Assembly (NCBI RefSeq): GCF_011769525.1
Contig: NZ_CP050440.1
Span: forward strand, 3,721,501 to 3,785,500
Direction: 5' to 3'
Length of the DNA: 64,000 nt
Source: Tolypothrix sp. PCC 7910
Lineage (GTDB): Bacteria > Cyanobacteriota > Cyanobacteriia > Cyanobacteriales > Nostocaceae
Shown: positions 10,016 through 20,162 of the stretch, in pieces
Layout of the letters: each line of letters opens with the position of its first letter
How positions within the stretch are numbered: position 1 is the first letter of the stretch
The notes under the pieces: model-generated
What the model was told of the DNA's origin: nothing
Seen by the model: only the letters and a program-made list of their open reading frames with translations
Database searches by the model: none
Program-made: the position numbers and the translations under genes

Positions 10016-10644
10016 CAGTCTAGAATTGTTTGACTATGACTAATGACTAAATGACTAATGAATAATTGATTTTATTGTGGACGGTTTTCCGCCTCCTCCC
10101 TAGGATGGAAATTAGCGTAAAACCTTCCATAAGATATGTTAAGATAAAACCTGACTACAAGAGGAGTTTGCAACTCACAAGACGCGAGGCAGCTTCCCAC
10201 GGTTTAGGTCTATCACCTGCGGACTTCGTAGGCAAAGCCTGATCTGAAGGGTAGCATTACAGCTTGATTAGGAGTAGTCGCGAGCGAGCGCGATTTCCCT
10301 GAGGGTAGCGACTTCTCACAACCAGCCCTTTGGGCGGCTTCCCGATGGGTAAATTAACAACGCACGCGCCACGGTAATGTAAAATACCAATAGGCGAATT
10401 GTTAAAAAACATAACAAGTGTCAAAGGAATTCTAAGACACTAAGTCTTACCCTGGGAAAACAGATTAATAAAAGCATCATAACATGACCTAAACATTGAT
10501 ACGGGTCATAGGTTTGCGGACGGGGACAGGCAATGCTAACCTTCCACTTTAGTACTGTCACTTCGGGGTGCAGAAAAAACAAGAGCGCCGCAAACGCTCG
10601 ACTGTGTTTGACGACAAGAAAAAAAGTGAAAATTTTTTCAAAAT
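10016..10644. other. Intergenic region between btpA and rimO with STRR and structured GC-rich block
   Basis: A 629-base gap between divergent genes. Positions 10031-10064 are a TGACTAA-type STRR. Positions 10160-10345 are GC-rich with several nested hairpins, listed separately. The remaining part to 10644 shows no gene; a minus-strand 82-codon frame at 10421-10669 overlaps rimO and has no family features. Promoters of btpA and rimO must lie here but were not identified. Confidence 0.45.
10160..10345. repeat. Structured GC-rich block, dispersed repeat or small RNA
   Basis: The block contains GAGTT-TGC-AACTC (near 10161), then AGGC-AAA-GCCT enclosed by CTTC/GAAG (near 10220-10245), then AGTCGC and GCGACT arms around a GAGCGAGCGCG core (near 10276-10313), then GCCC-TTT-GGGC (near 10325). 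Motifs such as GACTTCGTAGGCAAAGCC resemble dispersed palindromic repeats of Nostoc genomes. A structured RNA is possible, but no known family was recognised. Confidence 0.45.
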
Positions 10645-11964
10645 ATGGGTGACAAGCCAACAATTGCAATTTCTCACCTAGGCTGCGAGAAAAATAGAGT
10701 TGATACAGAACATATGCTAGGACTGCTGGTCAAAGCAGGCTATGGCGTAGATAGTAATGAAGAATTAGCAGATTACGTTATTGTCAATACCTGTAGTTTT
10801 ATTGCAGCAGCCCGAGAAGAATCTGTTAAAACTTTGGTAGAGTTGGCAGAGGCGAACAAAAAAATCGTGATCACAGGCTGTATGGCCCAGCACTTCCAAG
10901 AACAACTATTGGAAGAGTTGCCAGAAGCCGTGGCCGTAGTAGGGACAGGCGATTATCACAAAATTGTAAATGTAATTGAGCGGGTAGAACAAGGAGAACG
11001 GGTAAAGCAGGTTAGTATTGAACCAACCTACATTGCCGATGAAACTACACCGCGCTACCGCACTACAACCGAAGGCGTAGCTTATCTGCGAGTGGCCGAA
11101 GGATGTGATTATCGTTGTGCGTTTTGTATTATTCCTTTTTTGAGAGGAAACCAGCGATCGCGAACGATTGAATCCATTGTTGCTGAAGCTCAGCAGTTAG
11201 CTAGTCAAGGGGTACAAGAGATTATTCTGATTTCCCAAATCACTACTAATTATGGTTTGGATATTTACGGCAAGCCCAAGTTAGCCGAATTATTGCGCGC
11301 TTTGGGAGAAGTAGATGTACCGTGGATCAGAATGCATTATGCTTATCCCACGGGGTTGACACCAGATGTCATAGCAGCGATCCAAGAAACACCAAATGTC
11401 TTACCTTACTTAGATTTGCCTTTACAACATTCTCATCCTGATATTCTCCGCGCCATGAACCGTCCCTGGCAAGGGCGAGTCAACGATGGGATTATTGAAC
11501 GCATTAAGAAAGAGCTACCATCAGCGGTATTAAGGACAACATTTATTGTTGGTTTCCCTGGAGAGACAGAAGAGCATTTTGAGCATTTACTTCAGTTTGT
11601 CCAGCGACATGAATTTGACCATGTAGGCGTGTTTACTTTTTCTCCCGAAGAAGAAACCCCAGCCTACAAGCTGCCAAATCAGTTACCTCAAGAAGTGATG
11701 GACGATCGCCGAAACCGCCTCATGGAACTCCAACAGCCGATTGCTTGGCAGAAAAATCAGCAGGAAGTAGGCAAAATTGTTGATGTCCTGATTGAGCAAG
11801 AAAATCCGGAAACAGGAGAATTAATTGGTCGTTCTGGGCGATTTGCCCCAGAGATTGATGGACAGGTCTATGTCGTTGGCCAAGCGAAGTTAGGAACAAT
11901 CGTGTCAGTAGAGATCCAAAGTGCGGATACATACGACCTCTACGGTCAAATTGTCAATAACTAA
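10645..11964 (+). CDS. rimO: Ribosomal protein S12 methylthiotransferase
   Basis: RimO adds a methylthio group to a conserved aspartate of ribosomal protein S12 using radical SAM chemistry. The 439-residue protein has the three expected parts. The UPF0004 domain binds an auxiliary iron-sulfur cluster through Cys14, Cys50 and Cys79. The radical SAM domain has Cys154, Cys158 and Cys161 (GCDYRCAFC). A C-terminal TRAM domain runs from about residue 370. [16 protein letters not shown] and RGNQRSR separate RimO from MiaB. It starts at ATG. About 100 bases of STRR-type repeat separate it from the DEAD-box helicase gene downstream on the same strand. Confidence 0.96.
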   Translation: MGDKPTIAISHLGCEKNRVDTEHMLGLLVKAGYGVDSNEELADYVIVNTCSFIAAAREESVKTLVELAEANKKIVITGCMAQHFQEQLLEELPEAVAVVGTGDYHKIVNVIERVEQGERVKQVSIEPTYIADETTPRYRTTTEGVAYLRVAEGCDYRCAFCIIPFLRGNQRSRTIESIVAEAQQLASQGVQEIILISQITTNYGLDIYGKPKLAELLRALGEVDVPWIRMHYAYPTGLTPDVIAAIQETPNVLPYLDLPLQHSHPDILRAMNRPWQGRVNDGIIERIKKELPSAVLRTTFIVGFPGETEEHFEHLLQFVQRHEFDHVGVFTFSPEEETPAYKLPNQLPQEVMDDRRNRLMELQQPIAWQKNQQEVGKIVDVLIEQENPETGELIGRSGRFAPEIDGQVYVVGQAKLGTIVSVEIQSADTYDLYGQIVNN

Positions 11965-12030
11965 TTTGTCATTTGTCCTTTGTCATTTGTGAATAACTAA
12001 TACCAATGACTCAAGACCAATGACTAAATG
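11965..12030. repeat. STRR, TTTGTCA type
   Basis: Tandem variants of TTTGTCA and then CAATGAC/TGACTAA fill the space between rimO and the helicase gene, starting directly at the rimO stop codon. Confidence 0.75.
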
Positions 12031-12064
12031 CAAAAAAAATCAAAAATAAATTCTAGGAGAGTTA

Positions 12065-13600
12065 ATGAATCTTTCGTTTCAAGAACTAGGCATTTCACAA
12101 GAACGTGTTGAACAACTAGAAAAAATTGGTTTCACCACACCAACCAATATTCAAACTCAAGCAATTCCCCAACTTCTAGCTGGACGCGATGTTGTTGGAC
12201 AATCTCAAACAGGAACTGGTAAAACCGCAGCTTTTTCGCTGCCAATTCTAGAGCGGCTAGATGTGAGTCAAAGAGCCGTGCAAGCACTGGTGTTAACACC
12301 AACTCGTGAATTAGCCATGCAGGTTCACGATGCGATCGCCCAATTTATTGGTGATGAAGGATTGCGGGTGTTAGCAATCTACGGTGGTCAATCTATTGAT
12401 CGCCAAATTTTACAACTTCGACGTGGTGTCCACATGGTTGTGGGTACTCCTGGACGGGTAATTGACTTGTTAGATCGCGGCTGTTTGAAGCTCGATCAAG
12501 TTAAGTGGTTTGTTCTAGATGAAGCCGATGAAATGTTGAGCATGGGCTTTATCGACGATGTCATTAAAATCTTGTCCCAAGCGCCAGAAGAACGGCAAAC
12601 AGCGCTATTCTCAGCGACAATGCCGCCATCAATTCGGCAATTGGTGAACAAGTTTTTGCGATCGCCTGCGACAGTTACCGTCGAACAGCCAAAAGCTGCT
12701 CCTACCAAAATTAATCAGGTAGCTTACCTGATTCCTCGCCACTGGACAAAAGCCAAAGCTTTACAGCCCATTCTGGAAATGGAAGATCCAGAATCAGCAT
12801 TGATATTTGTTCGTACCAGACGCACCGCAGCTGAACTCACTAGTCAACTGCAAGCCGCTGGACACAGTGTCGATGAATACCACGGTGATTTATCTCAGCA
12901 AGCTAGAGAACGCTTGCTCAGCCGATTCCGCAATCGCCAAGTACGCTGGGTAGTAGCAACCGATATTGCAGCCCGGGGGTTAGATGTAGATCAACTATCT
13001 CATGTGATCAACTACGACTTACCCGATAGCGTAGAAACCTACGTCCACCGTATTGGTCGTACTGGTCGTGCTGGTAAAGAAGGAACAGCGATTTCACTAG
13101 TACAACCATTTGAGCGCCGCAAGCAGCAAATCTTTGAACGTCATAACCGTCAAAGTTGGCAATTGCTTTCAATCCCCACCCGGGCACAAATTGAAGCGCG
13201 GCACATCAATAAATTGCAAGAACAAGTCAGAGAAGCTTTAACAGGCGAACGCCTAGCTTCATTCTTACCCATAGTCAGCGAACTGATCGAAAAATACGAT
13301 GCTCAAGCGATCGCAGCTGCGGCATTGCAAATTGCTTATGATCAAACTCGTCCAGCTTGGTTAAGTTCAGACATTGAAATTCCCCAAGAAGAAAACATCG
13401 CGACTCCTAAACCCAAGTTGGTAAAACAGCGTCGTGATGGTTCAGGCGATCGTTCCCGTTCTAATTGGAGCAAATCAGACAACATGGGCGAAGACGAAAG
13501 ACGTTCTACCCCCAAGCCAAAATTGCGGACAGGTCGTCGTGATGCTTCTCCTGTTAACCACAAGCTAGGTTCTTCTCCAGCTAGAGAATCTGCTTCATAA
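12065..13600 (+). CDS. DEAD-box ATP-dependent RNA helicase
   Basis: A 511-residue RNA helicase that remodels RNA duplexes using ATP. All core motifs are present in order: the Q motif near residue 20-30, TGTGKT (motif I), PTRELAMQ (Ia), VLDEADEML (II), FSATMP (III), ARGLDV and HRIGRTGRAG (V-VI). After the core (about residue 370) comes a basic tail in which KPKL occurs twice with Arg-rich stretches, likely for RNA binding. Cyanobacterial relatives are called Crh (CrhB/CrhC type in Anabaena, linked to cold and redox responses); which paralogue this is cannot be decided here. A strong AGGAG precedes the ATG by a few bases. Confidence 0.94.
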   Translation: MNLSFQELGISQERVEQLEKIGFTTPTNIQTQAIPQLLAGRDVVGQSQTGTGKTAAFSLPILERLDVSQRAVQALVLTPTRELAMQVHDAIAQFIGDEGLRVLAIYGGQSIDRQILQLRRGVHMVVGTPGRVIDLLDRGCLKLDQVKWFVLDEADEMLSMGFIDDVIKILSQAPEERQTALFSATMPPSIRQLVNKFLRSPATVTVEQPKAAPTKINQVAYLIPRHWTKAKALQPILEMEDPESALIFVRTRRTAAELTSQLQAAGHSVDEYHGDLSQQARERLLSRFRNRQVRWVVATDIAARGLDVDQLSHVINYDLPDSVETYVHRIGRTGRAGKEGTAISLVQPFERRKQQIFERHNRQSWQLLSIPTRAQIEARHINKLQEQVREALTGERLASFLPIVSELIEKYDAQAIAAAALQIAYDQTRPAWLSSDIEIPQEENIATPKPKLVKQRRDGSGDRSRSNWSKSDNMGEDERRSTPKPKLRTGRRDASPVNHKLGSSPARESAS

Positions 13601-14107
13601 GTCAATAGCCAAGGGTCAAGAGTCAAGAGTGAGAATTTAATGAAATGTAGGTAAAAAGTAGCCTACCCTAACTAATAGTTGGGTGGTGTGTACTTCACAG
13701 TTTTGACTTTTGACTTTGGACTTGTTGGCAATTTGTTGAGAACATCATCAAAGATGGATAACCTGATAGCCTGATAGTCAGTCTTTCCAGTTTAGAGTAT
13801 TGGTATTACTAAAGATTTTTGGTAAATCGTAGGCTGGGCAAACTTCATGATGAAGTTGCAAATCATAAGATATGCTAGTGCCCACCCTACAAAAATTTCC
13901 CGTGTTTTATTCATGAATCGGTATTGTAATACCAGTTGAAAAACAGAATGGGACAAATATATAACTAGGGACGCAAAGCTTTGCGCCCCTAGAAGTACTA
14001 AATTACAAAAATTATTTGCAACTGAAGTTGAGAGAATTGTTATCACTAAAAATTTTGAGTTGAAAATTGAAATTGCAACTCAAACTTAGCTATTTGTCAA
14101 AAAAATC
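13601..14107. other. Intergenic region with repeats, no gene
   Basis: Positions 13590-13632 hold GTCAAGA-type STRR. Positions 13927-13957 match a dispersed repeat also present near 51.3, 51.6 and 52.6 kb. Positions 13965-13992 form a 28-bp palindrome. These are convergent genes (helicase from the left, reductase from the right), so terminators are expected; the palindrome may contribute. A minus-strand 84-codon frame covering 13792-14046 runs through the repeats and was not accepted. Confidence 0.55.
13965..13992. repeat. 28-bp near-perfect palindrome
   Basis: CTAGGGACGCAAAG is followed directly by CTTTGCGCCCCTAG; the arms match except for one A/C mismatch. It lies between convergent genes and just after a copy of a dispersed 31-base repeat. 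It could be a terminator-like cruciform or part of a mobile repeat. Confidence 0.7.
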
Positions 14108-15067
14108 TTATAACCAAGGGCGACTAACTTTTTCTAATTCACTAACTTCATCATCGCTTAGTCTCCAGCCTAAAGCGCCAGCATTTTGTTTGACTTGTTG
14201 CGCTGTTTTCACCCCAGCAATGGGAATGACATTACCTTGAGCAATTAACCAATTCAGCGCAACTTGAGCAGGGGTGCGCTCATATTTTTCTGCAAATTTT
14301 TGTAGTAAAGAAATCACAGGTGAAATTTTTTGTAGCCCTTCTTTACTAAATCGTGAGTCTAATTTTCTGGCACCTGTAGGGGTTTCGCCAGGATTGGCTG
14401 TGTATTTACCTGTGAGCAATCCCTGGGCTAAAGGACTATAAGCCAAAATTGTCACACCTAATTCACGTGCTGTTGAGAGAATACCTTGGCTTTCAATTTG
14501 GCGAGATAGCAAAGAGTAGCGGACTTGGTTAACTGCTAAAGGTACTCCTCTAGCTGCTAAAATTTGCTGTACTTCTCGCATTTGCGCTGCTGAATAGTTA
14601 CTCACACCGACTGCGCCAATTCTACCCCGCTGCACTTCATCAGCGAGGGTATTCATCAGTGTTTCTTGGCTCAAAAAGAAGGTAAATGGCCAATGAACTT
14701 GGTAAAGTTCAATTCGCTCTAATTGTAGGCGCTTCAGGCTCTCCGTTAAGGCTTCAGAGACAGATTGTCCTGTAAAGCGCCAGGGTAGAGGCCCAAATTT
14801 TGTAGCAATTTGCACAGGTTGCTGAGTCTCTTGCAAAAATTGTCCCAGTAGAGTTTCGCTGATTCCCAATCCGTAAACTTCTGCTGTGTCAAAGAAAGTA
14901 ACGCCAGCTTCTAGCGCGGCTGTAAATGCTGCTTTTAATTGTTCTGGCCCGTAGCCATCCCCATAACTCCAAAAAAGCTTATCACCCCATGCCCAAGTTC
15001 CAAGGCAAAGGGGTGTAACAACCGGGCCATTTTTCCCCAATGCGATGGTTTCCGTGTTTGTAAACAT
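14108..15067 (-). CDS. Aldo/keto reductase
   Basis: A 319-residue cytoplasmic NADPH-dependent oxidoreductase of the AKR superfamily, potassium-channel-beta-like branch. Catalytic residues are visible in FFDTAEVYG (Asp and Tyr), ATKFG (Lys) and LYQVHWP (His). The NADPH-binding tail includes IPIAGVKTAQQVKQN. It starts with a short strand (TIALGKNGPVVTPLCLGTW) at an ATG. Substrate cannot be inferred; homologues reduce methylglyoxal, plant aldehydes or other carbonyls. It stands alone, convergent with the helicase gene and divergent from dnaK. Confidence 0.93.
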   Translation of the reverse strand: MFTNTETIALGKNGPVVTPLCLGTWAWGDKLFWSYGDGYGPEQLKAAFTAALEAGVTFFDTAEVYGLGISETLLGQFLQETQQPVQIATKFGPLPWRFTGQSVSEALTESLKRLQLERIELYQVHWPFTFFLSQETLMNTLADEVQRGRIGAVGVSNYSAAQMREVQQILAARGVPLAVNQVRYSLLSRQIESQGILSTARELGVTILAYSPLAQGLLTGKYTANPGETPTGARKLDSRFSKEGLQKISPVISLLQKFAEKYERTPAQVALNWLIAQGNVIPIAGVKTAQQVKQNAGALGWRLSDDEVSELEKVSRPWL

Positions 15068-15560
15068 TGAGTTTTATTACATTTATTTACATTTTTAGTC
15101 TAGCGTTACTCACTCAGAGCGTAATCAATCGGGGGATGGGGAAGAGGGAGGTGAGGGGAAATAACAAACACTCAATTACAAAACACCAATTACCAATTAC
15201 CAAACAACAAATACAATGTAGTTCATTATAAAGACGGCAAACCCCACTCTAGTGTTACGGTTCACCCCAATTCCTGAAAGTATTAATTCTCATACATTAG
15301 TACACAGTGAAAGCAAAACAATTCATGAGCCAACTAAATAATCCTTAAATTAACCGTCCCAATCAAGGTTCGGGAAACCCCCCTTAATGGACTGGCTATA
15401 TAAGCTCAGTATATATATCAGCATAGTATGGGGTCTTAACTCCGAAAACCAAACCAAAGGTATTCATGCTGAACTGGCTGCTTCTCTCAGCACAGTTGGT
15501 TCAAAAATTTAGTCCTTAATAATCCCATTCATTTGTAGTTATACGGAGCCAGCGCTTAAA
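15068..15560. other. dnaK upstream region
   Basis: A 493-base gap between divergent genes. Positions 15170-15213 are an ACCAATT-type repeat. The remainder is probably the dnaK promoter and leader; a TATATAA-rich patch near 15400-15425 could hold a -10 element. No CIRCE inverted repeat (TTAGCACTC-N9-GAGTGCTAA) was found, so HrcA control is not supported from sequence. A ribosome site, ACGGAG, lies about 12 bases before the dnaK ATG. Confidence 0.5.
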
Positions 15561-17465
15561 ATGGCAAAAGTAGTTGGAATTGACTTAGGTACAACGAACT
15601 CCTGCGTCGCAGTCATGGAAGGTGGTAAACCCACGGTTATTGCTAATGCAGAGGGTTTTCGGACAACACCATCGGTTGTAGCATTTGCGAAAAATGGCGA
15701 TACTTTGGTAGGGCAAATTGCCAAACGCCAAGCGGTGATGAACCCAGAAAATACTTTTTATTCAGTGAAGCGCTTTATCGGTCGCCGCTTTGATGAAGTT
15801 ACAAATGAAGCTACAGAAGTTTCCTATAAGGTATTGAGCAGTAGCGGTAACGTCAAGCTCGATTCTCCTGGTGCTGGTAAGCAATTTGCTCCTGAAGAAA
15901 TTTCTGCGAAAGTTCTACGTAAACTAGTTGAAGACGCTAGCAAATATCTTGGTGAAACAGTTACTCAAGCAGTAATTACCGTACCTGCTTACTTTAACGA
16001 CTCCCAACGTCAAGCAACCAAAGACGCTGGTAAAATCGCTGGTATTGAAGTACTGCGGATTATCAACGAGCCAACCGCTGCATCTCTAGCATACGGATTT
16101 GATAAGAAGAGCAACGAAACTATCCTGGTATTTGACCTTGGTGGTGGTACCTTCGACGTATCTGTACTAGAAGTTGGTGATGGCGTATTTGAAGTACTAG
16201 CTACATCTGGTGACACCCACTTAGGTGGTGACGACTTCGATAAGAAAATTGTTGATTTCTTAGCTGAACAGTTCAAGAAAGACGAAGGCATTGAGCTACG
16301 CAAAGATAGACAAGCCTTACAACGTTTAACCGAAGCCGCAGAAAAAGCCAAGATTGAGCTTTCTAGCGTTACTCAAGCGGAAATTAACCTACCCTTTATC
16401 ACTGCTACCCAGGATGGGCCAAAGCACCTGGATACAACTCTCACCCGCGCTAAGTTTGAAGAACTCTGTTCTGACTTAATCGACCGTTGTCGCATCCCTG
16501 TAGAAACTGCTCTCAGAGATGCCAAGCTAAACAAAGACAACATTGATGAAGTTGTTTTAGTAGGTGGTTCTACCCGGATTCCTGCTGTACAAGATTTGGT
16601 GAAGCGGTTGTTAGGTAAAGATCCTAATCAAACTGTGAACCCTGATGAAGTTGTAGCTGTAGGTGCAGCAATCCAAGCAGGGGTATTAGCAGGTGATGTT
16701 ACTGGTATATTGTTGTTAGACGTAACACCACTATCTTTAGGTGTAGAAACCTTGGGTGGTGTGATGACCAAGATTATTCCTCGCAACACTACAATTCCCA
16801 CCAAGAAATCGGAAGTATTCTCCACAGCAGTGGATGGTCAAAGCAATGTAGAAATCCACGTTCTCCAAGGTGAACGGGAATTTGCTAACGACAACAAGAG
16901 TTTGGGAACCTTCCGCCTCGATGGTATTCCCTCCGCACCACGTGGTGTACCTCAAATTGAAGTGATCTTTGACATCGACGCTAACGGTATCCTCAACGTA
17001 ACTGCTAAGGATAAAGGTACTGGTAAGGAACAATCCATCAGCATTACAGGTGCTTCCACTTTGGATAAATCTGATGTTGACCGGATGGTGAGAGAAGCTG
17101 AACAAAACGCTTCTTCTGACAAGGAACGTCGTGAGAAAATTGAACGTAAGAACCAAGCTGATTCCTTGGCATACCAAGCTGAAAAGCAGTTGCAAGAATT
17201 AGGTGATAAAGTTCCTGAAGCTGACAAAACCAAAGTTGAAGGTTTAGTCAAAGAACTGCGCGAAGCAGTAGCTAAGGAAGACGATGAGCAAATTAAGAAG
17301 CTGACACCAGAATTGCAACAAGCACTATTTGCAGTTGGTAGTAACATCTATCAACAAGCTGGTGGTGCTGCACCTGGTGGCCCTGGCCCTTCTGATGGCG
17401 GCCCCACTCCTCCTTCCGGCAGTGGTGATGATGTGATTGATGCTGACTTCACTGAAAGCAAGTAA
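15561..17465 (+). CDS. dnaK: Hsp70 chaperone DnaK
   Basis: A 634-residue ATP-dependent chaperone that binds exposed hydrophobic peptides with DnaJ and GrpE. The nucleotide-binding domain (1-385) has [22 protein letters not shown] and [10 protein letters not shown]. The substrate-binding beta domain and helical lid follow. The C-terminus is a Gly/Pro-rich linker ending [10 protein letters not shown], close to the EEVD-like tail of bacterial DnaK. Length and tail fit the main housekeeping and stress form (DnaK2 type) rather than the divergent cyanobacterial DnaK1 or DnaK3. It is monocistronic, with a terminator at 17511-17546; no grpE or dnaJ is adjacent. Confidence 0.97.
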   Translation: MAKVVGIDLGTTNSCVAVMEGGKPTVIANAEGFRTTPSVVAFAKNGDTLVGQIAKRQAVMNPENTFYSVKRFIGRRFDEVTNEATEVSYKVLSSSGNVKLDSPGAGKQFAPEEISAKVLRKLVEDASKYLGETVTQAVITVPAYFNDSQRQATKDAGKIAGIEVLRIINEPTAASLAYGFDKKSNETILVFDLGGGTFDVSVLEVGDGVFEVLATSGDTHLGGDDFDKKIVDFLAEQFKKDEGIELRKDRQALQRLTEAAEKAKIELSSVTQAEINLPFITATQDGPKHLDTTLTRAKFEELCSDLIDRCRIPVETALRDAKLNKDNIDEVVLVGGSTRIPAVQDLVKRLLGKDPNQTVNPDEVVAVGAAIQAGVLAGDVTGILLLDVTPLSLGVETLGGVMTKIIPRNTTIPTKKSEVFSTAVDGQSNVEIHVLQGEREFANDNKSLGTFRLDGIPSAPRGVPQIEVIFDIDANGILNVTAKDKGTGKEQSISITGASTLDKSDVDRMVREAEQNASSDKERREKIERKNQADSLAYQAEKQLQELGDKVPEADKTKVEGLVKELREAVAKEDDEQIKKLTPELQQALFAVGSNIYQQAGGAAPGGPGPSDGGPTPPSGSGDDVIDADFTESK

Positions 17466-17481
17466 TCGATCTATTGGCTGA

Positions 17482-17546
17482 GGATGCAATAGCATCCTTA
17501 ACTCTTCTTACCCATCCAAGCATTAGCCTGGGTGGGGATTTTTTTT
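17482..17546 (+). terminator. dnaK terminator region
   Basis: Two hairpins follow dnaK. GGATGC-AATA-GCATCC spans 17482-17497. CCCATCC (17511-17517) pairs with GGGTGGG (17530-17536, one G-T pair) and is followed by T8 at 17539-17546, a standard intrinsic terminator. Confidence 0.85.
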
Positions 17547-17622
17547 ACTTAATATTTTGTTACTAAATAATTAAGGTGGAAATTCAATCCAAAATCTAAA
17601 ACTTAAAATCCAAAATCGATAT

Positions 17623-18273
17623 ATGTCTTATCCACAAGCACCTTGGATACTGCAAGGTAATGCTGTTCAAACTCTGCATTTAGTAAATGTTGAACAAGTT
17701 CGTTCTTTGGTTCCCTCAGAGTTAGATATTATCTCTGTGTGGCCTGGTAAAACTGTTGCTAGTGTTTATTTATCCTATTACGGTTCCAACTCAGTGCTGG
17801 AGTACAGCGAGTTAATTATTGTCCCTGCGGTGGTTAGTTATCAGGGTAAAATAGGAGGTTGGATTTCCCATATTTATGTAGATCATGTTGATTCGGTGGC
17901 TGGTGGCCGTGAAATTTGGGGATTACCAAAAGAATTAGCTGATTTTGAATGGCAACAAGGAAAAAGTGTGACTGTTAGCCAAGGAAACCGCAAGTTATGT
18001 ACTCTCAATTACACTCAACAAAGTTTGGCGTGGCGGCAATCGTTAGGTGCTTCTAGTTTTAGTGCTATGGGTGCTGATTTATTAGTATTTTCAGCAGAAT
18101 TTCAATCTCGCTTGGGTTTGATTAGTTCGCAGTTAGAAGTTCCCCGAGAAAGTCCTTTTGCTGGAATAGGTTTAGGTCAGCCAGTTTTAACTACAAGTTA
18201 TGAGGATTTAAGCTTAAAAGTAAGTGCGCCAGAAGTTGTGGGGCAGAGAAAAGTTGAAGTAATTTATAGATAA
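17623..18273 (+). CDS. Acetoacetate decarboxylase-like family protein
   Basis: A 216-residue protein of the acetoacetate decarboxylase superfamily. Recognisable parts are APWILQGNAVQTLHLVNVEQ, YSELIIVPAVV and the strongly conserved GGREIWGLPKELADF, where the Lys lies in the superfamily active-site region. Homologues in cyanobacteria are not proven decarboxylases; many family members act as aldolase-dehydratases or unknown enzymes. It starts at ATG with a weak ribosome site and stands alone between dnaK and an HtrA protease gene. No membrane segment is seen. Family assignment is good, reaction unknown. Confidence 0.8.
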   Translation: MSYPQAPWILQGNAVQTLHLVNVEQVRSLVPSELDIISVWPGKTVASVYLSYYGSNSVLEYSELIIVPAVVSYQGKIGGWISHIYVDHVDSVAGGREIWGLPKELADFEWQQGKSVTVSQGNRKLCTLNYTQQSLAWRQSLGASSFSAMGADLLVFSAEFQSRLGLISSQLEVPRESPFAGIGLGQPVLTTSYEDLSLKVSAPEVVGQRKVEVIYR

Positions 18274-18604
18274 AATTGCTAAAAGGCGATCGCACTTACA
18301 GCGAGTCTAAGATCTGCTACTTACCCATATTGAGCATCACGCAAACGATAACGCCAATATTTAGACCATACCAGCGTCAAAAAGGATCATTTATATTATT
18401 AGTAAATCTAACTATCGCGGCGATCGCATTTTAGATAGCAAAGCAAAGCTAGATTTACGGATTTATTTCCTACGACAGCATCAAAATATGGAGATAATCG
18501 CTACTTTAAAAAACCATTTCACACTAGCGCAATATCCCTGCAACAAAAGCATCAAAAACAATATCTATAATTAATAGTACATCTAGATATCCTTCCAGAC
18601 AGCA
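18274..18604. other. Gap upstream of the HtrA protease gene
   Basis: Two HIP1 sites (near 18286 and 18420) and AT-rich sequence that probably holds the protease promoter. No gene, long repeat or clear operator was recognised. Confidence 0.4.
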
Positions 18605-19867
18605 ATGCAAAACCAACCACGCGACGGAGACAATTTCTCAAGCAACAATTTATCGAATACATCTGGTACTAAACACCGTAATCATGCACCCTGGACTAAG
18701 GCAGCTGCCTCTCTTTCGCTGGTGCTGCTGGGATCTGGGATGACATTGGCAGGTGGCTATTTAGCTGGACATCCTCAAAAGCTATCTCAGAGTGCATCGA
18801 ATTTGGCAGTTAGTCCAGTAAATGCTGCACCTCCAATTACAGCAGGTACAGACCCCAACTTTGTCACAGAGGTAGTGCAAAGAGTAGGCCCAGCTGTAGT
18901 CCGAATTAACTCTTCACGCACAGTAAAAACTCAGTTACCAGAAGAATTTAACGATCCATTTTTCCGCCGTTTCTTTGGTTCTCAACTACCACAAGGAAAC
19001 CAAGTACAAAGAGGTACTGGTTCTGGCTTTATCATTGGTAAAGATGGTCGGATTTTGACCAATGCCCACGTAGTCGATGGTGCTGATACTGTGACAGTCA
19101 TCCTCAAAGATGGGCGGAGTTTCCAAGGTAAGGTACTAGGTAAAGATGAATTAACAGATGTTGCTGTGGTGAAGATTCAAGCAGACAATTTACCAACAGT
19201 TACTATCGGTAACTCAGATCAACTACAACCAGGACAATGGGCGATCGCGATCGGTAATCCCTTAGGGTTAGATAATACTGTCACAACCGGGATTATCAGC
19301 GCTACCGGACGGAGTAGCAGTCAAATTGGAGCGTCTGATAAACGAGTTGAATTTATTCAAACCGACGCAGCAATTAACCCCGGTAACTCTGGCGGCCCTT
19401 TGCTGAATTCCCGTGGTGAAGTAATTGGCATGAATACTGCCATTATTCAGGGCGCGCAAGGCTTGGGCTTTTCTATCCCCATCAATACAGCACAACGTAT
19501 TTCTAATCAACTGACAGCTACAGGGAAAGCACAACACCCATATTTGGGAATTCAAATGGTGGGTTTAACACCGGAATTAAAGCAAAACATTAACTCAGAT
19601 CCTAATAGTGGTTTGAGTGTGGCAGAAGATAAAGGTGTTTTAGTTGTGAAAGTAGTGCCGAATTCACCAGCAGCTAAAGCTGGAATTCGTGCTGGTGACG
19701 TTATCCAAAAACTCAATGGTCAAACAGTAACAGACGCTAGTAGTATCCAAAAAGCTGTAGATAATAGCGAAATTGGTGGCGATGTGCGCTTAGAGTTGCG
19801 ACGAAATGGACAAAATGTCAGTGTTGCTGTGCAACCTGGTGCTTTCCCAACTAATTTAGTGCAATAG
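18605..19867 (+). CDS. HtrA/Deg-type serine protease
   Basis: A 420-residue protease for quality control of exported or thylakoid-lumen proteins. A polar N-terminus (1-30) leads to a membrane helix or signal anchor (about 32-55). The trypsin-like domain (about 85-290) carries the complete triad His155 (NAHVVDG), Asp185 (TDVAVVKI) and Ser262 (GNSGGPL). One PDZ domain follows (about 310-410). Cyanobacteria usually have three such enzymes (HtrA, HhoA, HhoB); which one this is was not determined. It ends in a strong terminator made of two HIP1 sites. Confidence 0.95.
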   Translation: MQNQPRDGDNFSSNNLSNTSGTKHRNHAPWTKAAASLSLVLLGSGMTLAGGYLAGHPQKLSQSASNLAVSPVNAAPPITAGTDPNFVTEVVQRVGPAVVRINSSRTVKTQLPEEFNDPFFRRFFGSQLPQGNQVQRGTGSGFIIGKDGRILTNAHVVDGADTVTVILKDGRSFQGKVLGKDELTDVAVVKIQADNLPTVTIGNSDQLQPGQWAIAIGNPLGLDNTVTTGIISATGRSSSQIGASDKRVEFIQTDAAINPGNSGGPLLNSRGEVIGMNTAIIQGAQGLGFSIPINTAQRISNQLTATGKAQHPYLGIQMVGLTPELKQNINSDPNSGLSVAEDKGVLVVKVVPNSPAAKAGIRAGDVIQKLNGQTVTDASSIQKAVDNSEIGGDVRLELRRNGQNVSVAVQPGAFPTNLVQ

Positions 19868-19913
19868 TACCGAGTGCTGAGTCGGGATAAGCAGAGAATA
19901 AGATATTTATGGG

Positions 19914-19945
19914 AAAGCGATCGCAAACGAGCGATCGCTTTTTTT
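19914..19945 (+). terminator. Intrinsic terminator formed by two HIP1 octamers
   Basis: AAAGCGATCGC (19914-19924) pairs perfectly with GCGATCGCTTT (19931-19941) around AAACGA, followed by T to 19945. It is 47 bases past the protease stop codon. Confidence 0.9.
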
Positions 19946-19990
19946 ATACAGCAGATTCGATGTTTATGAGGTACAGCAACTAATGGAAAA

Positions 19991-20158
19991 AAGTAATGAG
20001 TAATAAGTAGTGAGTAATAAGTAAATTTCCTACTCATTACTCATGATGTACCTCACTTACTTCAAAAGTGCTGTATGTTCAGTGTCTATGCCATAACTTT
20101 TACTTAGTCAAGAGTCAAGAGTCTATGCAAACAACTGTTGACCCTTGACCCTTGACAA
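19991..20158. repeat. STRR arrays between htrA and glgB
   Basis: Positions 19991-20045 hold TAATGAG/TAATAAG heptads followed by their inverse TACTCAT. Positions 20107-20158 hold GTCAAGA followed by ACCCTTG/CCCTTGA. Each block therefore has self-complementary halves between two convergent genes. Confidence 0.75.
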
Positions 20159-20162
20159 CACC

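Noticed and set aside
15068-15560. CIRCE/HrcA site before dnaK
   Set aside because: No TTAGCACTC-N9-GAGTGCTAA or close variant found.
16737-17195. 152-codon frame antisense to dnaK
   Set aside because: Codon-bias shadow of dnaK.
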